A program made the translations under genes and the position numbers. Below are positions 7,200 to 15,590 of a DNA stretch of 64,000 nucleotides, piece by piece. A model generated the notes under the pieces. It did not search any database, was not told where the DNA came from, and saw only the letters and a program-made list of their open reading frames with translations. The stretch covers positions 62,001 through 126,000 of the forward strand of contig CAKSWC010000001.1 of the NCBI GenBank assembly GCA_934511365.1, in the 5' to 3' direction. Within the stretch, counting starts at the first letter, position 1. Every line of letters begins with the position of its first letter. The stretch comes from an uncultured Eubacteriales bacterium (GTDB lineage Bacteria; Bacillota; Clostridia; Oscillospirales; Acutalibacteraceae).

Positions 7200-7718
7200 T
7201 TATTTTGCTGCTTCGCTTGCGCTGCTTTCTTTGCTTTCCGACGTTTTTTCGGCGGTGGTTCCCTCAGTTGAGGAAGCAGCCTTTGTGGTGGATTCCTTTG
7301 AAGAATCAGCCTTGGTTGTGCTTTCGTCCTCATCGTGGTCATGATCGTGGTCATCAGCCGCCGCCTCAGACGTGGTGGTTTCACCGCGGTTCGCAAGGGA
7401 CTTGAGTCCGGTTACACCGGCGCCGAGACCCTGGTCAATGGCGAAGATGATGATTGCCGCAACGGCAACAACAAGGATAACAATGCCTGTGCTTTTAAGC
7501 ACGGTTTTTGCGTCCGGCCAAACAATCTTCTTTGTTTCACCCTTAAAGTGTCTGAAGAAGTCCTTAACCTTTCCGCCTTTTTCGGAAGATTTTGCTTTGC
7601 CTGATTTTTTATCAGCGCCCTTGGCAGCCTTGGCAACCTTTTCAGCAGCCTTGCTTTCTTCGGTTGCGGCCTTTTCAACCTTCGAGCCCTGAGCAGCCTT
7701 TTTTTCTTTGTCAGCCAT
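7200..7718 (-). CDS. secE: Preprotein translocase subunit SecE with long tails
   Basis: Clamp subunit of the SecYEG channel. The SecE core is clear: FFRHFKGETKKIVWPDAKTV followed by a single membrane segment (about residues 75-97). At 172 residues it is more than twice the usual 60-75. The first 48 residues are Lys/Ala/Glu-rich, and after the membrane segment there is a tail of about 60 residues with a DHDHDHDED run and Ser/Thr/Lys/Glu-rich repeats. By SecE topology the C-terminal tail should lie outside the membrane. Genome position (rpmG-secE-nusG) supports the call. The tails look low-complexity rather than a known domain. Confidence 0.93.
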   Translation of the reverse strand: MADKEKKAAQGSKVEKAATEESKAAEKVAKAAKGADKKSGKAKSSEKGGKVKDFFRHFKGETKKIVWPDAKTVLKSTGIVILVVAVAAIIIFAIDQGLGAGVTGLKSLANRGETTTSEAAADDHDHDHDEDESTTKADSSKESTTKAASSTEGTTAEKTSESKESSASEAAK

Positions 7719-7736
7719 TACTCTAACCTCCCGCGA

Positions 7737-7886
7737 TTATTTGGTTTCTTTGTGGAGAGTGTGTTTCTTGCAGAACCTGCAGTACTTGTTCATCTCCAAC
7801 CTGTCAGGATTGTTCTTTTTGTTTTTCATTGTGTTGTAATTGCGCTGCTTGCATTCCGAGCAAGCCAAAGTAACTTTTACTCTCAT
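7737..7886 (-). CDS. rpmG: 50S ribosomal protein L33
   Basis: 49-residue large-subunit protein of the zinc-binding type: two CxxC pairs, CSEC and CRFC, remain, so it is the zinc-dependent (C+) paralogue. The start MRVKVTLAC has GGAGGTG upstream; the longer reading to 7955 lacks support. First gene of the rpmG-secE-nusG-rplK-rplA unit. Confidence 0.96.
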   Translation of the reverse strand: MRVKVTLACSECKQRNYNTMKNKKNNPDRLEMNKYCRFCKKHTLHKETK

Positions 7887-8012
7887 GAACGGCACCTCCA
7901 TTAAAAGGATTATTGCGGCGCTTTTGCGGGGAAAAACAAACCGCAAAAGAGCCATTAAGGCCTCCCTCTGAATCCGGACACAAAAATAAAGCCCTCTTTC
8001 AGAGGTATTAAG

Positions 8013-8041
8013 AGTTTATCACAAACTTATACCTTCGTCAA
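8013..8041 (-). promoter_or_regulatory. Promoter of rpmG-secE-nusG-rplKA
   Basis: Minus strand TTGACG, 17 bases, TAAACT, about 125 bases before rpmG. The intervening leader contains a GCGG/CCGC inverted repeat. Confidence 0.75.
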
Positions 8042-8089
8042 GAGGGTTTTTGAAGTTTTTTGCAAAAAAATCGGTAAATCTTCAATAAG

Positions 8090-8123
8090 CCGCCGATTAA
8101 TCGCGGGTGCAATTAACCGGCGG
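8090..8123. terminator. Inverted repeat after the lipase-like gene
   Basis: CCGCCGATTAAT and ATTAACCGGCGG pair over 12 positions with one mismatch. The T-run is on the + strand; on the minus strand, the direction of the gene that ends here, the hairpin is followed only by CTTATTG. Terminator function for the minus gene is therefore uncertain. Confidence 0.4.
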
Positions 8124-8140
8124 TTTTTTGTCGGTATATA

Positions 8141-9703
8141 TTATTTGTTCTTCAGCTTTTCAAAAGCAGCTGCAAGATATCTGAAAAAGCTTGTGAAGAA
8201 TCTGAAGATTGCGCTGATGAAGTCTCTCGGCGGAGAACGGAAATCATCGCCCTCAACAACCGTCGGAGAACAGGTCTCGGTCTCGCTGTCAAAGGTCATA
8301 TACTGGGGAAAAGCCGGGTCAGACCAGACGGTAAAGTCCCCGTTTCCTCTTGAAATTTTTTCAATCAGCGGATTGACGCAGTTCGGCATCGTTGCGTGAT
8401 CAAGGTTCTTGAAGAACCACGTCTTGTCCGGGAAGCGGCAGGTTGAAGCGTCAACAAGCTTATCGGCTGAAATGTACTTATCGGTTCCTTTTTCCTTTGC
8501 GGCTGCAATATACTTTTCGGAGAGGAAGCTTCCCATCTTTTCGCTCGTTGCGCCGGCGGAAAGCGTTGAAAGCTCAACAAGACCATCCGACTGAACGTCA
8601 CAGCCTTCAAAAACCGGAATAAGGTCAAAGTTGTATTTGGCAAGATAGGAGACCTCCACACCTTTTTGAGAAAGCTCGTCAATAAGCTGCGGAAGTCTTG
8701 CGGTAACGCTGTAATAGAAGTGATCGGTCTTTTCAATCATCTTGGCGTACTCATCTTCTTTTCCTTTAAAGATGAAGTCGCGCGCGCTTTCGTAATACTC
8801 GGTTCCTATCATGCTCCAGAACGAGGGGAAGGAGCCGTAGCTTGTCAGAGCAAGACGGGGAACAATGTTTTCAAAAATGCGGTCATAGGTATCCTGAACA
8901 ACAGCCGTTCCGAAGCCGAGCACCTTGAGATATCTTGCAAGCGAAACTGCGGAAACAACCAAAGCTTCAAGAGCGCTGTCCTCAAAAAGGGCGGTACGGT
9001 CAGTATAAGAATTGATAAAGCGGTCAAGCGACTTTTCGTCAATTGTAACCTGACCGGAGAAAAGCGCACCGAGCAGTCCGATACCGCCGACGGAGGGAGC
9101 ATAATAAATAATATTCTTTACCTTATCCTGAACATTTTCGGTCGTTTGAAGATATGCAGCAACTATGCACGAGCCGAGGCAGCGGCCGACAAGGGTGACC
9201 TTGCTTTTTCCCGTAACCTCGCGCACCGCGTCAATGTATTTTGAAAGCTCCGCGGCGGAAACAAACGGGTCAACGCGCCAATCATAATGGAACTGATAAT
9301 CGTAGGCCTTGAAATTTGAGGTTTTACGTCTGAGCAACTCCTTGCGCCAAACCCAAAAAGAACGACTGCCGTCCGAGGCCTCGCCGTTTTTGTCGAGCCT
9401 TATCGTGTCGTAGATCGGAGAGAAGCAGTTGTAAAGCGCGTCGCAGTATTTATCCCAGTTTCCGTCCCGGTCAATGGGAATCTGCTTAAGAACATCCTTA
9501 ACTGAGTTAACTATGTAATCCTTGTCAACGTCGGCTGCGGCAATACTGTTTCCGTCCTTGTCAACAAGTCTTGCTCCCATTCCTTCAATATAGATAATCG
9601 GATATTCCTCCTGGGCGGCAGCTGCGGCCGGCGCAAAGGAAACGCAAAGCAGCAGCAAAGCAAGAAACGCAGAAAGTACTCTTTTAATCGACTGTTTCAT
9701 CAT
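8141..9703 (-). CDS. Secreted lipase/LCAT-like alpha/beta hydrolase
   Basis: About 520 residues. Start chosen at ATG 9703 (or ATG 9700): a further upstream ATG would put the GGAGGA Shine-Dalgarno inside the coding region. Signal peptide about residues 1-30 ending AAAAAQ, so exported. The segment VTLVGRCLGSCI near residue 165 is the nucleophile elbow of an alpha/beta hydrolase of the lecithin-cholesterol acyltransferase/lipase type, but with Cys where Ser is usual (G-R-C-L-G). A Trp/Asp-rich YDWRVDP motif near residue 145 also fits that family. The last 27 residues (DFISAIFRFFTSFFRYLAAA then FEKLKNK) form an aromatic, basic amphipathic tail also seen in two other secreted proteins here. Substrate unknown. 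Confidence 0.65.
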   Translation of the reverse strand: MMKQSIKRVLSAFLALLLLCVSFAPAAAAAQEEYPIIYIEGMGARLVDKDGNSIAAADVDKDYIVNSVKDVLKQIPIDRDGNWDKYCDALYNCFSPIYDTIRLDKNGEASDGSRSFWVWRKELLRRKTSNFKAYDYQFHYDWRVDPFVSAAELSKYIDAVREVTGKSKVTLVGRCLGSCIVAAYLQTTENVQDKVKNIIYYAPSVGGIGLLGALFSGQVTIDEKSLDRFINSYTDRTALFEDSALEALVVSAVSLARYLKVLGFGTAVVQDTYDRIFENIVPRLALTSYGSFPSFWSMIGTEYYESARDFIFKGKEDEYAKMIEKTDHFYYSVTARLPQLIDELSQKGVEVSYLAKYNFDLIPVFEGCDVQSDGLVELSTLSAGATSEKMGSFLSEKYIAAAKEKGTDKYISADKLVDASTCRFPDKTWFFKNLDHATMPNCVNPLIEKISRGNGDFTVWSDPAFPQYMTFDSETETCSPTVVEGDDFRSPPRDFISAIFRFFTSFFRYLAAAFEKLKNK

Positions 9704-9753
9704 ATTCTCCTCCAAATCCAAAATACTTGCGATTAAAAATCATTTCTATAAAT

Positions 9754-9781
9754 ATTTTAGCACATTCAGAAAAAAACGCAA
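9754..9781 (-). promoter_or_regulatory. Promoter of the lipase-like gene
   Basis: Minus strand TTGCGT, 16 bases, TAAAAT with an upstream TG (extended -10). Confidence 0.65.
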
Positions 9782-9800
9782 CAATTCAAACAAAATAAAA

Positions 9801-10565
9801 TCAAATATCGCAGGCAATTTCACGCAAACCGTCCAAAATCAGGTTTTCGTCATAGATTATTTTTGTTTCGCAGCAGGGAATGATTCCTTTGCTGTAGCCT
9901 CCGGTTGCAACAACGGTTGCATTCTCGAGCGAAAGCTCGGATGAAATGCGTCTGATAAGTCCGTCAAGCATTGCGGCCGTTCCGAAAACAACGCCGGACT
10001 GGATGCATTCGGCCGTATTGGCGCCAACAGCCTTTTTCGGCGCCTTAAAGCTGACGGAAGGAAGGAGCGAGGCGTGCTTTGCAAGGGCGTCCATTGAAAT
10101 TTTCACGCCGGGTGAAATTGTGCAGCCGACAAACTTTCCGTTTTCATCAACAACGATAATTTTTGTTGCCGTTCCAAGGTCGGCAACAAGGCACGGCAGC
10201 GAATATTTCGCTTTTGCCGCAACGGCGGCGCAGATGAGGTCGGCTCCGATTGCGGAAACAGGGAGAACATCCACCTCAAAATTGCCGTGGTTTTCCGCTC
10301 CGACAATGACCGGCATTTTTCCCGTTATCATCTTCACGGCACGAATAACACTTTCTTCAATCTCCGGAACAACGCAGCTCATGACAACTTTTGAAAAATC
10401 GCCTGCGCTGACCTCATAGAGTTTAAAAATGTTCAAAAGGTCCGCAGCAAATTCATCGCTCGTTTTATGCCGCGCGGTGAACATTCTTGAAACAAAAAGG
10501 AGCGCTTCATCGCGGTACGCACCGAGAGTGATGTTAGTGTTTCCGATATCTATTGCCAAAAGCAT
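9801..10565 (-). CDS. coaX: Type III pantothenate kinase
   Basis: First step of coenzyme A synthesis: phosphorylates pantothenate. 254 residues from the ATG at 10565, which has GGGAGGAAAG upstream; the longer reading has no site. ASKHA-fold signatures are present: DIGNTNITLG at residues 5-14, GADLICAA near 98, ADLGTATK near 123 and ATGGYSKG near 228. Own promoter. Type III kinases use no feedback inhibition by CoA (family knowledge). Confidence 0.96.
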   Translation of the reverse strand: MLLAIDIGNTNITLGAYRDEALLFVSRMFTARHKTSDEFAADLLNIFKLYEVSAGDFSKVVMSCVVPEIEESVIRAVKMITGKMPVIVGAENHGNFEVDVLPVSAIGADLICAAVAAKAKYSLPCLVADLGTATKIIVVDENGKFVGCTISPGVKISMDALAKHASLLPSVSFKAPKKAVGANTAECIQSGVVFGTAAMLDGLIRRISSELSLENATVVATGGYSKGIIPCCETKIIYDENLILDGLREIACDI

Positions 10566-10617
10566 GGGCTTTCCTCCCTCAAAAGCAGTGATAAACAAGC
10601 AGATAGTTTACCATTCA

Positions 10618-10645
10618 ATTATATCATACCGGCGCCAAAAGTCAA
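10618..10645 (-). promoter_or_regulatory. Promoter of coaX
   Basis: Minus strand TTGACT, 16 bases, TATAAT. Confidence 0.75.
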
Positions 10646-10735
10646 TTTTATCTGGTAAAATCGTCCGGAATGTGATAGAATATTTTTATATTGCATTCTT
10701 AATTCATCAGCATTTACTCAAAGGAAGTGGTTTGA

Positions 10736-11608
10736 ATGATATGCAATGCCTGTCCGCGCAGATGCGGCGTTGACCGCAGCAAAAAGCATGGATTTTGCGG
10801 CGTTGGGGAAAATTTTGTTGTTGCCCGCGCGGCAAAGCACTTTTGGGAAGAGCCGCCGATAAGCGGAACAAACGGCAGCGGCGCAGTCTTTTTTTCCGGC
10901 TGCAACCTCAGGTGCGTATTCTGCCAAAACTATGAACTCAGCCGCGCAAAACAGGGAAAAGAGATAACCGAAAAAAAGCTGACGGAAATTTTTGATTCAT
11001 TGATAAGCTCCGGCGCGCACAATCTTAACCTTGTTACCGCAACTCAGTACGCAGAAAGGCTCGCCGATGTTCTTGAAAAATATCGCTCCCCTGTTCCTGT
11101 TGTGTATAACTGCGGCGGCTATGAAAGCGTTGAAACGATTAAAAGGCTTTCAAGTGTTGTTGACGTCTGGCTGCCCGACCTGAAATATATTGACCCGGAA
11201 CGCTCCCTGCGATATAGCAAAGCCGCGGATTACTTTGACGCCGCGTCAAAGACTATACTCGAAATGCGGCGAAACCAGCCTGAGGATGTTTTTGAAAACG
11301 GACTTATGAAAAAGGGGCTTATTATCCGCCACCTTGTTCTTCCAAAGAACGTCAACCAATCAAGACGTATTTTTGAATGGATAAAAGACAACCTCGGAGC
11401 AAAAACATACATCAGCCTCATGGCGCAATACACACCCTGCGGCAAGCTTGAGGATTTTCCGGAGCTTCAAAGAAGAATCACAAAGCGCGAATATGAAAAG
11501 GCTGTGGACTGCCTTGTTGAGCTGGGCTTTGAGAATGTTTTTTTGCAGGAGCTCGACTCGGCACAGAAACAGTATATTCCCGATTTTGACCTGACGGGCG
11601 TTGAATAA
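10736..11608 (+). CDS. PflX-type radical SAM protein
   Basis: 290 residues. The radical SAM triad CNLRCVFC lies near residue 58, preceded by an N-terminal Cys-rich motif (CNACPRRCGVDR, then GFCGVG) typical of the COG1313 proteins annotated as pyruvate formate-lyase activating enzyme-like. A VWLPDLKY segment near residue 140 and YTPCGKL near 227 are further family marks. It therefore binds a [4Fe-4S] cluster and cleaves S-adenosylmethionine, but the true substrate of this family is not established and no pflB-like gene is nearby. ATG start with AAGGAAG upstream. Divergent from coaX. Confidence 0.85.
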   Translation: MICNACPRRCGVDRSKKHGFCGVGENFVVARAAKHFWEEPPISGTNGSGAVFFSGCNLRCVFCQNYELSRAKQGKEITEKKLTEIFDSLISSGAHNLNLVTATQYAERLADVLEKYRSPVPVVYNCGGYESVETIKRLSSVVDVWLPDLKYIDPERSLRYSKAADYFDAASKTILEMRRNQPEDVFENGLMKKGLIIRHLVLPKNVNQSRRIFEWIKDNLGAKTYISLMAQYTPCGKLEDFPELQRRITKREYEKAVDCLVELGFENVFLQELDSAQKQYIPDFDLTGVE

Positions 11609-11618
11609 CATTCCGCTG

Positions 11619-11647
11619 TTGAAAACCGGCGCCTTTTGTGATAAAAT
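11619..11647 (+). promoter_or_regulatory. Promoter of proC
   Basis: TTGAAA, 17 bases, TAAAAT, 50 bases before proC. Confidence 0.75.
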
Positions 11648-11697
11648 ACAGGGCGGAAAACCAAGTTATTATTGACAAAGAAAGAAGCTGAAACAAT

Positions 11698-12492
11698 ATG
11701 ACAGGATTCATCGGAACCGGAAACATGGCCTCGGCAATGATAAGCGGCCTTGTTTCTTCCGGTACACTCAAAGGAAAAGACATCGGCGTTTTTGATATCA
11801 GCGCACCGAAAGCACAGGCACTCGCCGAAAAATTTGGCCTTTCCGTTTTTGAAAGCGCGGCTGAACTTATTGTAAACTGCGACCGTGTTGTTCTTTCGGT
11901 CAAACCGAATGTACTCGCCTCGGTAATCTCACCGCTGCGAACAATTATTAAAGAAAAAAATCCTCTCATAATCTCCATTGCGGCCGGAAAGCCCCTCTCC
12001 TTTTTTGAAGAACGGCTCCATGAAGAAGTCCGCCTTGTGCGCATTATGCCAAACATCAACGCAACGGTCGGCGAGGCAGTCAGTGCATACTGCCCGAACG
12101 AAAACGCGACCGAGGCCGATGCTGCCTTTGCCGAAGCAATGTGCAAATCCTTCGGAACGGCCGTGTCTCTTTCAGAAAGTATGTTTCCCCTTTTCGGCGT
12201 AATCGGCGGTTCGTCACCCGCTTTTGCATATATGTTCATTGACGCAATGGCACGCGCAGCGGTCAAAAACGGTATGCCGAAAGCGCAGGCACTTGAAATC
12301 TGCGCCCAAGCCGTACTCGGTTCGGCAAAAATGATTCTTGAAACAAAAGAACACCCGATGGAGCTGACCGACAGAGTCTGCTCACCGGGCGGAACAACCA
12401 TTGAGGGCGTTCTTTCGCTCAAAAAGAACGGTTTTGAATTTTCTGTTGCGGACGCTGTTCAGGCGGCGGTTGAAAAGGACAAACTGCTTTAA
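11698..12492 (+). CDS. proC: Pyrroline-5-carboxylate reductase
   Basis: Last step of proline synthesis: reduces pyrroline-5-carboxylate with NAD(P)H. 264 residues. Rossmann nucleotide-binding loop GFIGTGNMASAM at the start; LVRIMPNINATVGE near residue 115; the C-terminal signature VCSPGGTTIEGVLSL near residue 225 is intact. Shine-Dalgarno is weak (AGAAAG). It converges on the M14 peptidase gene with only 16 bases between stops and no terminator seen. Confidence 0.97.
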   Translation: MTGFIGTGNMASAMISGLVSSGTLKGKDIGVFDISAPKAQALAEKFGLSVFESAAELIVNCDRVVLSVKPNVLASVISPLRTIIKEKNPLIISIAAGKPLSFFEERLHEEVRLVRIMPNINATVGEAVSAYCPNENATEADAAFAEAMCKSFGTAVSLSESMFPLFGVIGGSSPAFAYMFIDAMARAAVKNGMPKAQALEICAQAVLGSAKMILETKEHPMELTDRVCSPGGTTIEGVLSLKKNGFEFSVADAVQAAVEKDKLL

Positions 12493-12508
12493 TTTAAATT
12501 GTGTTTTC

Positions 12509-13411
12509 TTACATAAGAGTAAAAATTGTGAATGTTTCCTCAATACGGCTGTAAATTTCATCAAGGTCCGAAAAAGGCAGCGGATTTTCGCCTTTTCCAA
12601 TTTCAAGAGTGAACGCAGGCCGGAAAAACTCGCTGATGAACCAGTCCTTGAAGCCCCCGTGGGAAGCAAGCCCGGCGTTTTCAACAAGGCGGTATGAGCA
12701 GGAATCGGCAAGTATTTTTGCCATCATGTGCGCCTGAGAAGGCATTTCATCGCCATATTGCCAATAAAGCTCTTCGCCTTGCGAATGGACGGCCATTGCC
12801 TGACGGAACGGAATGAGACGGCAAAGCCTTGTCAGCGCCTTTGTTTCGCTCTCGCTTTCCGCGCGGAAGCCGCCGAACTGGCGCGGTGCCGGCCCTTTAA
12901 TCCCCTGCTCCTCCTCCATCCGGCGCAGTGTTTCCCAGCCGGCGTTGAAATTATGATTGATGTCAACACCCATTGCGTTGGCGTTCCATTTTCCGTAGTC
13001 CTTGCAGCCAAGGCTTTCAACAAAGCTGCGTGCGCTCCTGGCGCCCGAAGGCCCGTGGACGGCAATTTCAACCCCGTCCGGGTTAACACAAGGGATTATC
13101 ACCGCGCCAAGTTCGGAAAACGCCCTTGAAACATCGACCGAGCAAAGCTGGCTTTTTGTTTCGATTGCACGGCACAGCCGCTCGATAAAGCGGAAAAGCG
13201 CAAGGCAAGTCAGCCACTCCGAGCCGTGGAAACCACCGGCGAGCAGAACACGATTGCCTTTGTTCCCGACGGTGAACGCAAAAATTGCACGTCCGAGGCA
13301 GGTTCGCCCAACAACGTCAACGGAAAGGAAAGGGAATTTCCTCGCCAACGCTTCAACCGTCTTTTTGCTCTGCTCATAATCGAAAGGAACACTTATATTT
13401 TCATTACACAT
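12509..13411 (-). CDS. M14-family zinc carboxypeptidase
   Basis: 300 residues from the ATG at 13411; five codons further upstream is only a TTG. Zinc ligands of M14 are visible: HGSEW (H, E) near residue 62 and the third His in AVHSQGEELYW near 207; the catalytic Glu sits in TLEIGKGENP near 273; substrate-binding NPDG near 112 and INHNFNAGWE near 150 are present. No signal peptide, so it probably acts inside the cell, for example on peptidoglycan-derived peptides as gamma-D-glutamyl-diamino-acid peptidases do (inference). Monocistronic, divergent from the Nudix gene. Confidence 0.88.
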   Translation of the reverse strand: MCNENISVPFDYEQSKKTVEALARKFPFLSVDVVGRTCLGRAIFAFTVGNKGNRVLLAGGFHGSEWLTCLALFRFIERLCRAIETKSQLCSVDVSRAFSELGAVIIPCVNPDGVEIAVHGPSGARSARSFVESLGCKDYGKWNANAMGVDINHNFNAGWETLRRMEEEQGIKGPAPRQFGGFRAESESETKALTRLCRLIPFRQAMAVHSQGEELYWQYGDEMPSQAHMMAKILADSCSYRLVENAGLASHGGFKDWFISEFFRPAFTLEIGKGENPLPFSDLDEIYSRIEETFTIFTLM

Positions 13412-13512
13412 ATAAACACATCCCAAACCTGTTATGTTGCCAATTTTTTTCGGCGGCTACTGAATTTATATTCAGGAGGTTGTCTGCAATATTCCGAAAG
13501 GAGCTGTCAATA

Positions 13513-14058
13513 ATGGAATTCACCGAAAAAAGAATAGACCGAAAAACCGTCTTTGAGGGAAAAATCATCAATGTCTATAATGACACCGTTGTTCTTCCAG
13601 ACGGAAAAACAACCCACCGTGAACTGGTTGAGCACCACGGCGGCGTCTGCGTTGCCGCTCTGACGGATAACGGCGGCCTTTTGTTTGTCCGCCAGTTCCG
13701 CTATCCATATGGCCGCGTTCTTCTTGAACTTCCGGCCGGAAAACTTGAAAAGGGAGAAGATCCCCTTTCCGCCGGTGTTCGCGAACTTGAGGAGGAATGC
13801 GGAGTAACGGCCGAAAAGGTTATTCCTATGGGCGAGGTCTATCCGACCGTTGCCTACTGCTCGGAAATTATTCACCTTTACTTTGCGCGCGGACTCAAAA
13901 AAACAAAGCAGCACCTCGATGAGGGCGAATTTTTATCCGTTGAAGAAATACCGCTCAAAAAGGCTGTGGAGCTTGTTATGGACGGCACTATTACGGACAG
14001 CAAAACCGTTGCCCTCGTCCTCAAAACAGAAAAGCTCCTTTCGGAGGGCAAGATATGA
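13513..14058 (+). CDS. Nudix hydrolase, ADP-ribose pyrophosphatase type
   Basis: 181 residues. Complete Nudix box at about 78-100: G-x5-E-x7-REL-x-EE-x-G-V (starts GKLEKGED). The N-terminal strand-rich region with VRQFRYPYGRVLLELPAG is typical of NudF-like enzymes that split ADP-ribose to AMP and ribose 5-phosphate. Start set by the ATG at 13513 with GGAG upstream; the frame extends further but without support. Its stop overlaps the maf start (ATGA), so the two are translationally coupled house-cleaning genes. Confidence 0.92.
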   Translation: MEFTEKRIDRKTVFEGKIINVYNDTVVLPDGKTTHRELVEHHGGVCVAALTDNGGLLFVRQFRYPYGRVLLELPAGKLEKGEDPLSAGVRELEEECGVTAEKVIPMGEVYPTVAYCSEIIHLYFARGLKKTKQHLDEGEFLSVEEIPLKKAVELVMDGTITDSKTVALVLKTEKLLSEGKI

Positions 14059-14633
14059 AAAGATTTATCGTTGCCTCAAATTCTCCAAGGCGGCGCGAGC
14101 TGCTCTCGCTTGCCGGATATCAGTTTGAGGTGATTCCCTCCGATGCGGACGAAACGCTTGAAAGCGGCATTGACGCCGGAGAAGCCGTTAAGGAGCTTTC
14201 AAAAAGAAAAGCGCTTTTTGTTTCAAAAATGAACAAAGGCGCCGTTGTTCTCGGCTGCGACACGGTTGTTGCCCTCGGCGGAAAAATCCTCGGAAAGCCG
14301 AAAGACGAGTCTGAAGCGTTTTCAATGCTCAAAAGTCTTTCCGGGCGCGAACACGAGGTTTTCACCGGAGTATACATCACGGACGGCGAAAAGAGCGAGG
14401 GTTTCCTCTCCTGCACAAAGGTTGAGTTCTATCCCCTTTCCGATGAAACGATCTGTTCTTACATTGCAACAAAGGAACCGATGGACAAAGCCGGAGCCTA
14501 TGGCATACAGGGGCTTGGAAGCGTTCTTGTTAAAAAAATAAACGGTGATTACTTCACCGTTATGGGCCTTCCCGTGAATGAATGCGCAAGGGTTCTTTCA
14601 AAGTTCGGCATCAAAGGCACTGTTGAAGTTTAA
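14055..14633 (+). CDS. maf: Maf-like nucleoside triphosphate pyrophosphatase
   Basis: Removes non-canonical or modified nucleotides (dTTP/UTP type Maf). 192 residues. Signature SNSPRRRELL at residues 8-17, GCDTVVALGGKILGKP near 68 with the metal-binding Asp, and DKAGAYGIQG near 145. Overlaps the preceding Nudix gene by four bases and ends at a strong terminator. Confidence 0.96.
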   Translation: MKRFIVASNSPRRRELLSLAGYQFEVIPSDADETLESGIDAGEAVKELSKRKALFVSKMNKGAVVLGCDTVVALGGKILGKPKDESEAFSMLKSLSGREHEVFTGVYITDGEKSEGFLSCTKVEFYPLSDETICSYIATKEPMDKAGAYGIQGLGSVLVKKINGDYFTVMGLPVNECARVLSKFGIKGTVEV

Positions 14634-14640
14634 GAGAGAA

Positions 14641-14677
14641 AAAAGGGAGCTGATCACACCCGTGTCAGCTCCCTTTT
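14641..14677. terminator. Bidirectional terminator between maf and the fumarate operon
   Basis: AAAAGGGAGCTGA and TCAGCTCCCTTTT pair over 13 positions with A and T runs on both sides; it can end both maf (+) and the long minus-strand operon that finishes at 14688. Confidence 0.88.
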
Positions 14678-14687
14678 ACTTATAGGT

Positions 14688-15008
14688 TTATTTCTTTGCC
14701 GCAGCAACCTCGGCCTGCTTGTCATATTTTTTGTTGATGAAATAAATCACAACATTGGCCGAAACCATGACAAGGTTGAGGAAATACACAGCAATAACAA
14801 AAATTGTTTTTCCGGTGACCGTTGCAATGGTTCCGTTGCTTATTGCAACAAACTTTGCAATGATTCCGGCAACGTAGCCGGTGATGATGAGAATGGTGAA
14901 CGAAAGGCTCATATTCTTTGCGCTTTTCGCTTTTGCATTTTTATAGGCATTCATCGGCCACGAGCATCCGAAGCAGATGAGCATTATTGTTTCAAGAATT
15001 TCCGCCAT
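14688..15008 (-). CDS. Small PQ-loop/SemiSWEET-like membrane protein
   Basis: 106 residues with three hydrophobic segments (about 4-20, 35-55 and 65-90). The pattern CSWPMNAYKNAKAKSAKNMS after the first segment, with Trp-Pro and a Lys-rich turn followed by a Ser, resembles the PQ-loop repeat of SemiSWEET transporters, which work as dimers. It is the last gene of the hydrogenase-Hdr-fumarate operon, 20 bases after the fumarase beta subunit, so it may carry a substrate or product of that pathway such as a dicarboxylate or sugar; this is inference and the family match is moderate. Confidence 0.6.
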   Translation of the reverse strand: MAEILETIMLICFGCSWPMNAYKNAKAKSAKNMSLSFTILIITGYVAGIIAKFVAISNGTIATVTGKTIFVIAVYFLNLVMVSANVVIYFINKKYDKQAEVAAAKK

Positions 15009-15028
15009 TATTTTAAATTCCTTTCAAA

Positions 15029-15589
15029 TCAAAGCTTCTTATACTTTTCAAGCGCAAGGTCATAAAGATTCGTTCCCTCGCTGTCAATAACAACGATAAC
15101 GGGGAAGTTTTCAACATAAAGCTTCCTTATCGCTTCCGCACCAAGGTCATCATATGCGATAACCTCAGACGACTTGATGCACTGGGAAAGCAACGCACCG
15201 GCTCCGCCGACAGCCGCAAAATAAACGGCTTTGTTGCGGATAATTGCATCGGAAACTTCCTTGGTTCTTCTGCCCTTTCCAATCATTCCGCGAAGGCCGA
15301 GGTCAAGCAGTTCAGGCGCATACGGATCCATTCTTCCGGCCGTTGTGGGGCCTGCGCTGCCTATCGGTCTGCCCTCCCTTGCCGGAGAGGGTCCCATGTA
15401 ATAAATCACGTTTCCGTTAACGTCAAACGGGAGCTTTTCGCCTTTTTTGAGAGCCTCGTCCATTCTTTTGTGTGCCGCGTCTCTTGCGGTATAAACCGTT
15501 CCGGTGAGATAAACGTAGTCGCCGGTACGGAGCGTTGCCGCGTCCTCTTTGCTCAAAGGTACATTGATTTTTCTGTCCATGACCGTCAC
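15029..15589 (-). CDS. Class I fumarate hydratase, beta subunit
   Basis: 186 residues, matching the C-terminal half of iron-sulfur fumarases and the TtdB-type subunit. Characteristic segments: TGTVYTARDAAHKR near residue 28, GPSPAREGRPIGSAGPTTAGRM near 66, and MIGKGRRT near 100. Works with the alpha subunit one base upstream to interconvert malate and fumarate. Tartrate dehydratase is the alternative family member; the fumarate reductase in the same operon favours fumarase. Confidence 0.92.
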   Translation of the reverse strand: MTVMDRKINVPLSKEDAATLRTGDYVYLTGTVYTARDAAHKRMDEALKKGEKLPFDVNGNVIYYMGPSPAREGRPIGSAGPTTAGRMDPYAPELLDLGLRGMIGKGRRTKEVSDAIIRNKAVYFAAVGGAGALLSQCIKSSEVIAYDDLGAEAIRKLYVENFPVIVVIDSEGTNLYDLALEKYKKL

Positions 15590-15590
15590 C

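Noticed and set aside
11478..12422. 314-residue minus-strand frame opposite proC
   Set aside because: Antisense to a clear proC gene; sequence is Ser/Ala/Pro-rich shadow with no family features.
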